From contig CAWBSM010000002.1 of assembly GCA_963791455.1 (NCBI GenBank), forward strand, positions 186,001 to 250,000: 64,000 nt of DNA, written 5' to 3'. A model generated the notes under the pieces. It made no database searches and was not told the DNA's origin. It saw nothing but the letters and a program-made list of their open reading frames with translations. This DNA comes from Bog-473 sp963791455 (GTDB taxonomy: Bacteria > Actinomycetota > Acidimicrobiia > Acidimicrobiales > RAAP-2). Shown here piece by piece: positions 33,358 to 42,288 of the stretch. A program made the translations under genes and the position numbers. Position 1 is the first letter of the stretch; every line of letters starts with the position of its first letter.

Positions 33358-34227
33358 CTACTTCAGTAGGCGGGAGAGGCGGCGATCCGCCAACACCTTG
33401 CCGCCAGTTTGGCACGTGGGGCAGTACGTCATCTCGTAGGACTCGAACGAGACCCGCGCCAACGTCCCTGCGCAGCCCGGCGTCGGACATGGCTGGCCGA
33501 AGCGCCCGTGCACGGCAAATCGGCCGCCCAGCTTCGCCTCCGAGAGCCCGCCTTGTCGTTTTCGCTCAAGCTCGAGTGCCTCGCCGAGAACGTCGTCCAC
33601 CGCGGCCACCAGGTCCTCACGTTGGGCCGGGCTGAGCGAACGCAGCGAAGCGAAGGGCGACAGCTTGGCCCTGTGCAAGATGTCGTCGCCCCAACCACGC
33701 CCGATGCCCGACACGACGTGCTGATCGCGCAAGTCGGTGGTGAGATGTCGGTTCGAGTCGCTGGTGCGGATGAAGGTCGCGAACGCCTCGCTCCCAGGCT
33801 CGGGTCCGAGCCCGGCCAGCGGTCCGTCGTCGCCGGGGGCCAGCACCCACCACGAAGCCTTGCGCTGCGTGCCGTGCTCGCGGACGAGGACGCCAATGCC
33901 TTCGGTGTCGAGCCCGGCGTCACCGTCGCCGAACACGAAACGCGCCACCGAACCCCGCGGCTTGGTCTTCTTCGGCGGCTGCTCGAGGTCCAGACGTCCC
34001 GCCTGGGACAAATGGAGCACGATCCGGCTTCCCCCGTCGAACTCCCAAACGAGGTACTTGGCTCGCCGACCGACCGAGAGGAGGGGGCGACCCTTCAGCG
34101 AGTCCGGTGACGGGTCGTAGGTCTTGAGCGAAGAGAACCCCAACAGGTCGGCCCGGCGCAGCGTCGTGCCTGCGAGCAGAGCATCGAGTCGCTCGGAGAG
34201 CGCCTGCATCTCGGGCAATTCGGGCAC
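33358..34227 (-). CDS. Fpg/Nei-family DNA glycosylase
   Basis: Bifunctional DNA glycosylase/AP lyase of 289 residues for oxidised bases. Translation from GTG 34227 gives MPELPEMQALSERL; after Met removal Pro1 and Glu2 are the catalytic pair. The body shows KTYDPSPDSLKGRPLLSVGR, AKYLVWEFDGGSRIVLHLSQ and the H2TH region GIGRGWGDDILHRAKLSP. The C-terminal zinc finger reads CPTPGCAGTLARVSFESYEM with TYCPTCQ, thus four cysteines. The 'GRGWGDDIL' helix and the first PELPEM are closer to Nei2-like proteins than to MutM. It lies next to lexA but runs in the opposite direction. The substrate type is inferred. Confidence 0.88.
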   Translation of the reverse strand: MPELPEMQALSERLDALLAGTTLRRADLLGFSSLKTYDPSPDSLKGRPLLSVGRRAKYLVWEFDGGSRIVLHLSQAGRLDLEQPPKKTKPRGSVARFVFGDGDAGLDTEGIGVLVREHGTQRKASWWVLAPGDDGPLAGLGPEPGSEAFATFIRTSDSNRHLTTDLRDQHVVSGIGRGWGDDILHRAKLSPFASLRSLSPAQREDLVAAVDDVLGEALELERKRQGGLSEAKLGGRFAVHGRFGQPCPTPGCAGTLARVSFESYEMTYCPTCQTGGKVLADRRLSRLLK

Positions 34228-34241
34228 GCCACAATGTACGC

Positions 34242-35078
34242 ATGACCTACACCCATGGGCACCACGAGTCGGTGCTGCGCAGCCACACCTGGCGGACCGC
34301 CGAGAACTCTGCCGCCTACCTCCTGCCCCACCTGCGCGCCGGTCAAGAGCTGCTCGACGTGGGCTGCGGCCCCGGGACGATCACGGCGGACCTGGCCCTC
34401 GTGGTGGCGCCGGGCCAGGTCGTGGGACTGGATGCGGCCGCCGATGTGGTCACCCAGGCGCAAGGACGAGCGGGCGCACTGGGCCTGGACAACCTGCGCT
34501 TCGAGGTGGGGGACCTCTTCGCTCTCGGCTACCCCGACGCGTCGTTCGACGTGGTCCACCTGCATCAGGTGCTCCAGCATCTCGCCGACCCCGGGGCTGC
34601 GCTGGTCGAGCTACGCCGGATACTCCGGCCCGACGGCCTGCTGGCGGCCCGTGACTCCGACTACGGGACCTTCACCTGGGCCCCACGTGATCCGTTGCTG
34701 GACCGCTGGTTGGAGCTGTACCTGGAGGTGACGACGCGCAACGGCCACGACGCGCGCATCGGGCCGCGTCTGCTCGGGTTGGCGCACGAGGCCGGGTTCT
34801 CCGACGTGGTCACCTCGAGCTCGACGTGGACCTACGCCGAACCCGACGCGCGCGAGTGGTGGGGCGGCCTGTGGGCCGACCGCGTGCGGTACTCGCGCTT
34901 CGCCGAGCAGGCGGTCGCGTACGGGCTGAGCGACGCGGAAGAGCTGCAGACGCTGGCCGATGCCTTTCTCCGTTGGGCGGCCTCGCCCGACGCCGTCTTC
35001 GTCGTCACGCACGTGGAGATCGTGGCCCGGGACTGTTCCACATTGACACCCGTCACCGCGGTCGCGCCGCTGCTCTAG
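34242..35078 (+). CDS. SAM-dependent methyltransferase
   Basis: Class I methyltransferase of 278 residues. The SAM site shows ELLDVGCGPGTITADLAL (motif I), VGLDAAADVVTQAQGRAG (motif II) and FEVGDLFALGYPDASFDVVH with LHQVLQHLADP (motifs III-IV). The opening MTYTHGHHESVLRSHTWR is shared with a group of actinobacterial UbiE/MenG-like proteins. The C-terminal ~110 residues are substrate-binding and not specific. It begins 14 bases from the divergent glycosylase gene and overlaps the next, convergent, gene by four bases. Confidence 0.85.
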   Translation: MTYTHGHHESVLRSHTWRTAENSAAYLLPHLRAGQELLDVGCGPGTITADLALVVAPGQVVGLDAAADVVTQAQGRAGALGLDNLRFEVGDLFALGYPDASFDVVHLHQVLQHLADPGAALVELRRILRPDGLLAARDSDYGTFTWAPRDPLLDRWLELYLEVTTRNGHDARIGPRLLGLAHEAGFSDVVTSSSTWTYAEPDAREWWGGLWADRVRYSRFAEQAVAYGLSDAEELQTLADAFLRWAASPDAVFVVTHVEIVARDCSTLTPVTAVAPLL

Positions 35079-35920
35079 TCCGCCCAGAGCTTGTCCGTGT
35101 AGGTGTCCGTGCCGACGATGGTCGGGATGAACGGCAAGGCGGCCACTACGGTGGCCTTGCCGGACTCCTCGAGGCGGCGCCGGTGCTCGGCGATCACCGG
35201 TTCCCAGGCCACCTCCGGCGGCGTATTCAAGAACCACAACAAGACGGTGCGGTTGTCGTTGGCGGCCTCGCGCGGGACGTCGCCGGGCGCGTCGACCTCC
35301 AGCGCGATCGGGGTGAACGCGGCCACCAGGTCGGCATCGGTCCCCGGGAGGAGCGCGGGCAGGTGCTCGGACCGTAGCCAGGACCACAATTCCTCGTTGG
35401 ACACCGACTCGTCGCGGTCGAGAAAGACCGCGACGAGTCCACGGTAGGGATGGTCGAGGGCGAGTTCGACAGGGACCCCGTCAGGGTCTCGCCGGTATTC
35501 CCACTGCCAGTCGTAGAGGAGCGTGTGCACGTGGTCGCGTTCTTGAAACATCCGCCCGGCGGCGTGCAGCGCGTTCACCTGGCGCAACGCCCACCGGTTC
35601 CACACGTCGAAGTAGCCGTCGAGCACCCAGTAGACGGCGACATAGGATCCCCGGTCCGGCTCGCCGGTGATAGCAGAGGCGTCAGGGTCCCGCAGGGCCT
35701 TGAGGTCGGCCGTGGCGACGAAGCGCCGTCCGGCAAAGTTGTACGGCCCGACCATGCAGCCTGCATAGAAGTGGTCCCGTTCGTACCAGCGGTTGTACGC
35801 GACCTCATGACCTCGATGGGGCTCCACAAGCGTGAACAGCATGGAGCCGAGCTTGACGGGCTCGGCCTCGGCGCCGACCTCAATGGGGCGGCGCTTCCTG
35901 GTTGCGTCTTCTTCGGACAT
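35075..35920 (-). CDS. Conserved hypothetical protein (EthD/dimeric barrel-like)
   Basis: Protein of 281 residues with no assigned function. The core reads LGSMLFTLVEPHRGHEVAYN, RWYERDHFYAGCMVGPYNFA and GRRFVATADLKALRD, then a repeat-like FLDRDESVSNEELWSW and SEHLPALLPGTDADL. 'RGHEVAYNRWYERDHF' and the later 'W-LRSEHLPALL' resemble the halves of dimeric alpha/beta-barrel proteins such as EthD, so an internal duplication is likely. The ATG at 35920 follows a stretch with GTTCGCACC and a weak ribosome-binding site. The gene precedes, on the same strand, nothing related. Confidence 0.65.
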   Translation of the reverse strand: MSEEDATRKRRPIEVGAEAEPVKLGSMLFTLVEPHRGHEVAYNRWYERDHFYAGCMVGPYNFAGRRFVATADLKALRDPDASAITGEPDRGSYVAVYWVLDGYFDVWNRWALRQVNALHAAGRMFQERDHVHTLLYDWQWEYRRDPDGVPVELALDHPYRGLVAVFLDRDESVSNEELWSWLRSEHLPALLPGTDADLVAAFTPIALEVDAPGDVPREAANDNRTVLLWFLNTPPEVAWEPVIAEHRRRLEESGKATVVAALPFIPTIVGTDTYTDKLWAD

Positions 35921-35951
35921 GAGGTGCGAACCTAACAGCTGGGCGCAGTCG

Positions 35952-36722
35952 TCAAACGGTACCCGTGGCGATGATGGGGCCCGTCGGGGAGACCGAGCCG
36001 CCACTCGGCTCGGCCGTGATGCTGAGGTGTGAGGGCCGCGGCGAACCGGCCATGGTGAAGGCGGCTTGTCGCGGCGCACTTCCGAGGAGGCCGAGGGAGA
36101 TCGGCTGGTTCCTTTTGATCGCCCAGAGCTGGTAGGTCTGGCCGGTGCCCAGGGGCGGCAGCTTGGAGGAAACCAGAAAGCCCTGCCCGGAGGGCGCGAT
36201 GACCACCTGGGCCAGCTCCGCGTGCGAGCTGGTGTCGAGGTCCACCAGCCGGTGCCCGGGCGCGCGCAACGCCGCCGCCGCACCGGAGTTGGCCGCGGCA
36301 GCCTGGAGGTTGGAGACGTTGTTGTCGGCTCGCACCAACGAGATGCCGAGCACGACAGCGACGGCGGCGGCGGCCACCGCGACGGCGGCGGCGGTGGTGA
36401 CGGCGGCGTGCCGGCGGCGCTGGCGCCGATCGGACGGCGCCCGAAAGGGCGAACGGCCCTCGGGGACCAGCGCCGGCATGGGTGGCGGCTCCGTGTCCGG
36501 CTGTCGTTCGGGCAACTGGGTGGCGATCGTCGACCAGAGACCCTCGGGAAGAGACGCCACCGAATTGCCCATCGCCGCCGCGACCTCCCGCAAGCCGTCG
36601 AGCTCGGCCCGGCAGCGCGGGCACTCCTCCAGATGCTCCTCCAATTCGGTGAGCTCTTCGCCGTCGACGGCGTCGAGGGCGTAAGCCGCAATGAGCTCGC
36701 TGGCCACCTCGTGGGACATCAC
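35952..36722 (-). CDS. Anti-sigma factor, RskA type
   Basis: Membrane anti-sigma factor of 256 residues. The N-terminal zinc anti-sigma motif is visible: ELEEHLEECPRCRAELDGL (His-x3-Cys-x2-Cys). A membrane span lies at ~110-130 (AAAVAVAAAAVAVVLGISLV). The extracytoplasmic C-terminal part matches RskA (GQTYQLWAIKRNQPISLGLL, VVIAPSGQGFLVSSKLPPLG). The start overlaps the sigma-factor stop by four bases (ATGA), the usual coupling of sigma and anti-sigma. Regulated proteolysis would release the sigma factor; a rhomboid and other proteases elsewhere in the window are not known partners. Confidence 0.9.
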   Translation of the reverse strand: MMSHEVASELIAAYALDAVDGEELTELEEHLEECPRCRAELDGLREVAAAMGNSVASLPEGLWSTIATQLPERQPDTEPPPMPALVPEGRSPFRAPSDRRQRRRHAAVTTAAAVAVAAAAVAVVLGISLVRADNNVSNLQAAAANSGAAAALRAPGHRLVDLDTSSHAELAQVVIAPSGQGFLVSSKLPPLGTGQTYQLWAIKRNQPISLGLLGSAPRQAAFTMAGSPRPSHLSITAEPSGGSVSPTGPIIATGTV

Positions 36723-37294
36723 GCGTCGACGCCCCGGACCCCCGCGTCGGCCAGTACCGCGCGCATGCGGCGCATACCGTTCCGGATCCGGCTCTTGACG
36801 GTGCCCTCGGGCTGATCCAGCAGCTGCGCCACCTCCCGGTAGGTGTGCCCGTCGTAGTAGGCCAATTCGATCGCCCGCCGTTCCTCGTCGGGAAGCTCAC
36901 CCATGGCCTGCGAAAGCTGGTCGGCCACGGACAGGTCCCACACTTCGTGCTGCAGGTCGTAGCCCGCCTGGGCGGTACGCATGGCATCCCGGGCCTCCCG
37001 CAGGCGCCGCGAGCTCGAAGAGCGGACCGAATCGACGGCCCGGCCGTGTGCCTGGGCCAGGAGGAACGAACGCAGGGAACCCCGGGCGGGGTCGAAGCGA
37101 TCGGGCTGGTTCCAGAGCCGCAAGAACACCTCCTGCGTCACGTCCTCCGCCTCGGCTTCGTTGTTCAGGACCCTCTTGGCCAGGCCATACACGGCTCCGC
37201 CGTGGCGCCGGTACACCTCGGCCAGCGCCACCTCGCTGTAGCGGGCGACGGAGGTGACCAGCTGTGCATCGCTGACTTCGTCGATGGGCTGCAT
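36719..37294 (-). CDS. ECF sigma factor (SigK/ECF19-like)
   Basis: Alternative sigma factor of 191 residues. Region 2 is at ~10-80 (VALAEVYRRHGGAVYGLAKR, DVTQEVFLRLWNQPDRFDP) and region 4 at ~125-185 (ELPDEERRAIELAYYDGHTY, LDQPEGTVKSRIRNGMRRM). These support an ECF assignment of the SigK/ECF19 kind, which are controlled by RskA proteins; the adjacent RskA homologue fits. The ATG at 37294 has GTCGAGG before it. Target promoters are not identified. Confidence 0.92.
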   Translation of the reverse strand: MQPIDEVSDAQLVTSVARYSEVALAEVYRRHGGAVYGLAKRVLNNEAEAEDVTQEVFLRLWNQPDRFDPARGSLRSFLLAQAHGRAVDSVRSSSSRRLREARDAMRTAQAGYDLQHEVWDLSVADQLSQAMGELPDEERRAIELAYYDGHTYREVAQLLDQPEGTVKSRIRNGMRRMRAVLADAGVRGVDA

Positions 37295-37547
37295 CCTCGA
37301 CCTGTTCGGGCCAGCTCCCCTTGCTGGATGTGACAGACCCCGCCCGGGGTGGGACTCGTCTGCTCTGCGGATAGTAGGCGCCTTGCCCACGGCCATCGAC
37401 CCTTCCAGGTCAAGCGACATATGAAGGTGTCGCCCAGGCCTTCCTCCTCCCCGGCCGCCACGCCCTCGCACGCTCGACCAATCGTCATCGGGTGGCGACC
37501 CGGCTCGGACGGGCAGATACTGGAACGCGAGGACGAGGGAGGACGAC

Positions 37548-37919
37548 ATGGCGGTCCAGCTGAACCACACGATCATTGCGGCGCAGGACAAGGCGGCGTC
37601 GGCCACCTTCCTGGCCGAGATCCTCGACCTGGGGACGCCCACGACATTCGGGCCGTTCCTCTGTGTGGAGACCGCCAATGGGGTGAGCTTGGACTACGCC
37701 GACCACGCCGCCCCTATCGAGCCGGCTCATTATGCGTTCTTGGTCTCGGAGGAGGAATTCGACGCCATCTTCGCCCGGGTCACCGAACGCGAGGTGACCT
37801 ATTGGGCCGATCCGGGTCACACGCGGGAGCACGTGATCAACGACCACGGGCGGGGCTTCTACTTCGAGGACCCGTCAGGTCACAACATGGAGGTCCTGAC
37901 CCGCGCCTACGGCACCTGA
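37548..37919 (+). CDS. VOC-family protein (glyoxalase/dioxygenase fold)
   Basis: Protein of 123 residues with one vicinal-oxygen-chelate unit: MAVQLNHTIIAAQDKAASAT, FLAEILDLGTPTTFGPFLCV, YAFLVSEEEFDAIFARV and a C-terminal GFYFEDPSGHNMEVLTRAYG, in which His and Glu are metal-ligand candidates (His near the N-terminus, Glu at the end). GAGGACGAC before the ATG is a fair ribosome-binding site. Members include glyoxalase I, fosfomycin resistance proteins and dioxygenases, so the reaction is unassigned. Confidence 0.85.
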   Translation: MAVQLNHTIIAAQDKAASATFLAEILDLGTPTTFGPFLCVETANGVSLDYADHAAPIEPAHYAFLVSEEEFDAIFARVTEREVTYWADPGHTREHVINDHGRGFYFEDPSGHNMEVLTRAYGT

Positions 37920-37982
37920 TCGCCGCGGCCTCGGACAGGGGCGGGGTCGAGGGCGACCCGATTCCTCTGACACTGGGAAGCC

Positions 37983-39044
37983 TCAGGTGATGACGGCGAG
38001 TAGCACGCCCCGCGCCCATTCGAGCTCCCGCCTCGACACGCGCTCTTCGGGATGATGCGCCAGCAACGGGTCGCCAGGACCGAAGTTGGCCGCCGGCACG
38101 CCGTGCTCCCAGAACGAGGCCACGTCGGTCCACCCGACCTTCGCCTTGGGCGCGCTGCCGCTCTTGTCGACCAGGGTCTTGAGCAGCGTGTGCTCGAGGG
38201 CCGGCGGGGCGCCATCCCCCGCGTCGAGGAGTTCCCACGTGTCGCCCGCCTCGAGCTCGAGTGCCTTGTCAAGGAGGTCGTGCAAGAAGGCCTCCGCCTC
38301 GGCTTTGCCACGGTCAGGCGCGTAGCGGTGGTTGAGCGTCATCTGCACCTCGTCGGGGACCACGTTGGGTGCCACTCCCCCGTCGACCGCCACCGCCTGG
38401 AGCTGCTCGGCATAGATGCACCCGTCCAACACCACCTCGCGTCCCTCCCAGGTCGCCACCCGCTGGAGCAGCGGGACAAGTCGATGGATGGCGTTGCGGC
38501 CGGTGAAGGGCCGCGCCGTGTGGGCCCGCACGCCGCGCAGGGTGATGCGCACCCGCATCGTGCCCTGGCAACCCGCCTCGACGAGCCCGCTGGTCGGCTC
38601 TCCGAGCACTGCGGCGTGACCCTCGAGCAATTCGGGCCGCACCCGCCACAACTCTTGCAGGCCGCTCTGGTCGCGATCGATCTCCTCCCGGGCGTAGAAG
38701 CACCATGTCACGTCCACCGTCGGCTCGCACACCGTCGTGGCCAGATCGAGCATGACGGCAAGGCCGCCTTTCATGTCCGACGCGCCGACTCCCCAGACGG
38801 TGTCGCCGTCGACCATCGGCACGTCATTGCCGCCCGGTGGCACCGTGTCGAGGTGCCCGGCGAGCACCAGGCGCTGTTCCCGCCCCAGCGAGGTACGCGC
38901 CACGACGTTGTCGCCCACGCGCTGGACCTCGAGCCAGGAACACGCGCCCAGTGCACTCTGCACAAGATCGGCGATCGGCGCCTCGAGACCGCTGACCGAG
39001 GGGACGGCCATCAAGTCGGTGGTGACCGCCAACAGGTCGCCCAT
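37983..39044 (-). CDS. dapE: Succinyl-diaminopimelate desuccinylase
   Basis: M20 zinc peptidase-type enzyme of 353 residues that removes succinate from N-succinyl-L,L-diaminopimelate in lysine/peptidoglycan precursor synthesis. The metal site is complete: LAGHLDTVPPGGND (His), VGASDMKGGLAVML (bridging Asp), CFYAREEIDRDQSG (Glu-Glu), LGEPTSGLVEAGCQG (Asp/Glu) and LAHHPEERVS (last His). The C-terminal KAKVGWTDVASFWEHGVPAA and FGPGDPLLAHHPE are typical of actinobacterial DapE. It follows dapD by four bases and is the last gene of a long unit. Confidence 0.93.
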   Translation of the reverse strand: MGDLLAVTTDLMAVPSVSGLEAPIADLVQSALGACSWLEVQRVGDNVVARTSLGREQRLVLAGHLDTVPPGGNDVPMVDGDTVWGVGASDMKGGLAVMLDLATTVCEPTVDVTWCFYAREEIDRDQSGLQELWRVRPELLEGHAAVLGEPTSGLVEAGCQGTMRVRITLRGVRAHTARPFTGRNAIHRLVPLLQRVATWEGREVVLDGCIYAEQLQAVAVDGGVAPNVVPDEVQMTLNHRYAPDRGKAEAEAFLHDLLDKALELEAGDTWELLDAGDGAPPALEHTLLKTLVDKSGSAPKAKVGWTDVASFWEHGVPAANFGPGDPLLAHHPEERVSRRELEWARGVLLAVIT

Positions 39045-39048
39045 CGCT

Positions 39049-39876
39049 TCAGGTGCTGGCGCCGTGGTCCCGCAGGACCTGGGTCAACTGCGCCTTGTCG
39101 TGGCGCTCTCCCTCGCTGAGGCGCTTGATCACCAGCACGCACGGCACGAAGAACTCGCCGCCGGGGTACTCTCGCCGCCGACTGGCCCGGATGGCCACGC
39201 ACCACGGCGGCACGACGCCGCGCGAGATCTCCTCGCCCGTGTCGGCGTCGATGACGGGGATGGACGGGTCGAGGAAACTGCCGGCCCCCAGGACCGCTCC
39301 CTTGCCAATGCGTGCCCCACCAGTCACCATGCAGCGGCTGCCGACGAAGGCGTCGTCTTCTACCACGACGGGCACCGCATTGGGTGGTTCGAGCACACCG
39401 CCGATCCCCACCCCTCCAGCGAGATGCACGCGCTCACCGATCTGCGCGCAGGAGGCGACCGTCGCCCAGGTGTCGACCATGGAGCCCGCCCCGACCCGGG
39501 CGCCGATGTTGACGTAGGAGGGCATCAGCACGACACCTCGCCCGAGGAAGCAACCCCAACGCGCCGAGGCCCCCGGAAGGGTACGCACGCCCGCCTCGGC
39601 AAATCCGTGCTTCAGGGGCAGCTTGTCGGCGTACTCGAACGGCCCCAACTCGATCGTCTCCATGCCGCGCAGCGAGAACAGCAAGAGGATCGACTTCTTC
39701 AACCACTCGTGGACGATGACCTCGTCGCTGACCGCATCTACCTCGGCCACCCGGGCCTGGCCGGTGTCGAGAAGGTCGATCGCCTCCTCGACCAGCTTCG
39801 CCGCGTCGCTGTCGGCCGGACTCAGCTCGTCCCGTCGCTCCCACAACTGTTCGATGTGCGCCTGGAGATCAGCCAT
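39049..39876 (-). CDS. dapD: Tetrahydrodipicolinate N-succinyltransferase, short (E. coli-like) type
   Basis: Trimeric left-handed beta-helix enzyme of 275 residues that transfers succinyl from succinyl-CoA to tetrahydrodipicolinate. The helical N-terminus reads MADLQAHIEQLWERRDELSP and EVIVHEWLKKSILLLFSLRG, and the hexapeptide coils VLMPSYVNIGARVGAGSMVD and IGKGAVLGAGSFLDPSIPVI with the substrate-loop ASCAQIGERVHLAGGVGIGG. The length and N-terminal helices match E. coli DapD (274 aa), unlike the ~317-residue enzyme of M. tuberculosis. It overlaps dapC by eight bases. This suggests gene replacement in an otherwise actinobacterial cluster. Confidence 0.93.
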   Translation of the reverse strand: MADLQAHIEQLWERRDELSPADSDAAKLVEEAIDLLDTGQARVAEVDAVSDEVIVHEWLKKSILLLFSLRGMETIELGPFEYADKLPLKHGFAEAGVRTLPGASARWGCFLGRGVVLMPSYVNIGARVGAGSMVDTWATVASCAQIGERVHLAGGVGIGGVLEPPNAVPVVVEDDAFVGSRCMVTGGARIGKGAVLGAGSFLDPSIPVIDADTGEEISRGVVPPWCVAIRASRRREYPGGEFFVPCVLVIKRLSEGERHDKAQLTQVLRDHGAST

Positions 39877-41008
39877 GGCTCACCCTAGCGAGGCGCTCCC
39901 CCACCAACGCCAACCGCTCCATCGGCTGGACGACGGCGACACGCACGTGCGAATCGCCTTTTTCCCCGTAAAGATCGCCGGGGCTGACCAGAAGGCCGCC
40001 GTCGGTGGCGAGAGCTTCGGCCAACGCCCACGCGTCGGGCCAGCGGCCCTGGGGGACAGGGACCCAGAGGTAAAAGCCGCCCTCGGGAAGGTCGACGGGG
40101 CAGCCGTAGTCAGCGAGGACACCGGCCAGGTAGCCCAGCCGCTCGCGGTAGTGCGCCCGTTGGAGCTCCACGTGCTCGTCGTCGGCCAAGGCGACCACAC
40201 CAGCAGCCTGAACGGGACCCGGGACCATGAGACCAGCGTGCTGGCGCACGGCGCGCAGGAAGCCGACGAGTTCGGCATCGCCGGCGTAGAATCCGACACG
40301 AACCCCGGCCAGGTTCGAGCGCTTCGACAGTGAGTGCACGGCCACCACTCCTTCAGGACCGTGCTCGAGCACCGAGTGCGGCAATCCGGCCCAGGTGAAC
40401 TCGGCGTAGCATTCGTCGGAGAACAGCGGCACGCCGTGCGCTCGCGCCCAGGCGGCCTCTGCTCCCAGGTCGCCCAGGCCGCCGGTCGGATTCGAGGGCG
40501 AGTTGGACCACAGCGCGAGGGCTCGACCCACGTCGGTGCCATCGACGGCGCCGAGGTCGAGACCCCCCAGCCGACCGGGCGGGGGTGGGACTGCAACGGC
40601 GCGGCAACCTGCAAGCTCGGCACCCATGGCATAGGTGGGATACGACACGGCGGGGTACAGCACGGTGTCCTTCTCCGGTTCGCGCAGCCGGAGGAGGTGG
40701 GGCACCGAGGCGACAAACTCCTTGGTCCCCACACAGGCGGCGACGGAGCTCGCCAGGCCGGGCACCACACCGAGGCCGAAGCGCCGCCTCAGCCAGGCGG
40801 CGGCGGCCTCGCGCAGCGGCAGGCTGCCCGCCGAGGCGGGATACCCGCGCTCGGTGCCCGAGGACGCCAGCGCGTCGATGACGGCAGGCTGCGGCGGATC
40901 GCAGGGTGTCCCGACGGAACAATCGACCATGCCCCCGGGATGCGCCTCGGCCAGCTTGGCGAGACCTCCCAACCGGTCATACGGATACGGAGGCAGGCGA
41001 AAGCTCAT
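39869..41008 (-). CDS. dapC: Succinyldiaminopimelate transaminase
   Basis: PLP aminotransferase of 379 residues, class I/II fold, that makes N-succinyl-L,L-diaminopimelate from the keto acid. MSFRLPPYPYDRLGGLAKLA and DCSVGTPCDPPQPAVIDALA are the N-terminal signature of actinobacterial DapC. SNSPSNPTGGLG and FSDECYAEFTW show the PLP-contacting Asn, Asp and Tyr, and VHSLSKRSNLAGVRVGFYAG contains the Schiff-base Lys in SLSKRS. Its start overlaps the hflX stop (ATGA), and dapD starts before its stop, so cotranscription is very likely. Confidence 0.93.
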   Translation of the reverse strand: MSFRLPPYPYDRLGGLAKLAEAHPGGMVDCSVGTPCDPPQPAVIDALASSGTERGYPASAGSLPLREAAAAWLRRRFGLGVVPGLASSVAACVGTKEFVASVPHLLRLREPEKDTVLYPAVSYPTYAMGAELAGCRAVAVPPPPGRLGGLDLGAVDGTDVGRALALWSNSPSNPTGGLGDLGAEAAWARAHGVPLFSDECYAEFTWAGLPHSVLEHGPEGVVAVHSLSKRSNLAGVRVGFYAGDAELVGFLRAVRQHAGLMVPGPVQAAGVVALADDEHVELQRAHYRERLGYLAGVLADYGCPVDLPEGGFYLWVPVPQGRWPDAWALAEALATDGGLLVSPGDLYGEKGDSHVRVAVVQPMERLALVGERLARVSHG

Positions 41009-42288
41009 GGTGCGGCCACGAAATCGGCGAACCGAGCCCTCCCGACCTCATCCAGGACGACGTGCAGCGTGGCCGACTCGTCACCGTCGGTCTGGCCCAC
41101 GACCTCGCCCTCACGATGGAGGGCGGCCAACACGTCGCCGCGGGACCACGGCACCACGAGCTGCACCACCTGGTCCGATCCGCGCAGGCGGTCGGCGAGG
41201 ACACGCAAGAGGTCGTCGACTCCCTCGCCGGTTCGGGCCGAGATGAGCACCGAACCTTCGATGGCGTGGGCGAGCGCCTTGGCCGACTCGGGTGCGCGGT
41301 CCGCCTTGTTCACGACGACCAACTCGGGGACGACCGCCGCCCCGATCTCGTTGAGCACCTCGCGCACCGCCGCCATCTGGGCGGCGGCGTTCGCCGCCGT
41401 GCCGTCGACAACGTGGACGATCAGATCAGCCAGCCGCACCGAATCGAGGGTGGAACGGAAGGCCTCGACGAGCTCGTGGGGAAGCTTGCGCACGAAGCCG
41501 ACCGTGTCGGTCACCAGCACCGTCTCACCGCCGGGCAGGGACAGCTGACGGGTGCGCGGGTCGAGGGTGACGAAGAGGCGGTTCTCCGCCGGGACCCCCG
41601 CGTCGGTCAGGCGGTTGAGGAGGGTCGACTTGCCGGCATTGGTGTAGCCCACCAACGCCAGCTCGCGGTGGCGTCCGCGGGCACGGCCGCGACGCTGCAG
41701 CGACCGCGTGCGCTCGACCTCGCGCAGTTCAGCCTCCAATTTGTGCATGCGCCGGACCAGACGGCGGCGATCCACCTCGAGTTGTGTCTCGCCGGGGCCG
41801 CGGGTCCCGATTCCACCGGCCTGCTGACTGAGGGACGCACCCAGCCCCCGCAAGCGGGGCAACCGGTAGCGCAAGAGCGCCAGCTCAACCTGGGCCTTGC
41901 CCTCTGGGCTGCGGGCATTCTGGGCGAAGATGTCGAGGATCACTGCCGTCCGGTCGATGGCCGTGCGGCCGAAAAGGTTCTCCAGGTTGCGGTGCTGCGC
42001 CGGCGTCAGCTCGTCGTCGAAGACAACCGTGTCGGCATCGAGGCTGCGGCTGAGCTCGGCGATCTCCTCGGCCTTGCCCCGCCCGACGAACGTGGCCGGA
42101 TCGGGGTGGTCACGCCGCTGCACGACCCGGCCCACGACGTCCGCGCCCGCGCTGTCCACCAGCTGCGCCAGTTCGTCGAGGTTCTCCTCGACCGTCTCGT
42201 TGGTCAAACCGGGAAAGACGACCCCGACGAGAATGATCCGCTCCCGGAACGAGCGCTCGATGAGCGTCCCGGGCAGCACTGTGCTCAA
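41005..42288 (-). CDS. hflX: Ribosome-associated GTPase HflX
   Basis: GTPase of 427 residues that splits stalled or hibernating ribosomes. A TTG start at 42288 shares bases with the dapF stop (TTGA); no ATG gives a full N-terminus. The N-terminal HflX domain reads AERIILVGVVFPG-like and RGKAEEIAELSRSLDADTVV. The G domain has GYTNAGKSTLLNRL (G1), DTVGFVRKLP (G3) and VVNKADRAPES (G4). The linker GGIGTRGPGETQLEVDRR is the family signature. It lies between dapF and dapC, a conserved actinobacterial position after miaA. Confidence 0.94.
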   Translation of the reverse strand: MSTVLPGTLIERSFRERIILVGVVFPGLTNETVEENLDELAQLVDSAGADVVGRVVQRRDHPDPATFVGRGKAEEIAELSRSLDADTVVFDDELTPAQHRNLENLFGRTAIDRTAVILDIFAQNARSPEGKAQVELALLRYRLPRLRGLGASLSQQAGGIGTRGPGETQLEVDRRRLVRRMHKLEAELREVERTRSLQRRGRARGRHRELALVGYTNAGKSTLLNRLTDAGVPAENRLFVTLDPRTRQLSLPGGETVLVTDTVGFVRKLPHELVEAFRSTLDSVRLADLIVHVVDGTAANAAAQMAAVREVLNEIGAAVVPELVVVNKADRAPESAKALAHAIEGSVLISARTGEGVDDLLRVLADRLRGSDQVVQLVVPWSRGDVLAALHREGEVVGQTDGDESATLHVVLDEVGRARFADFVAAP

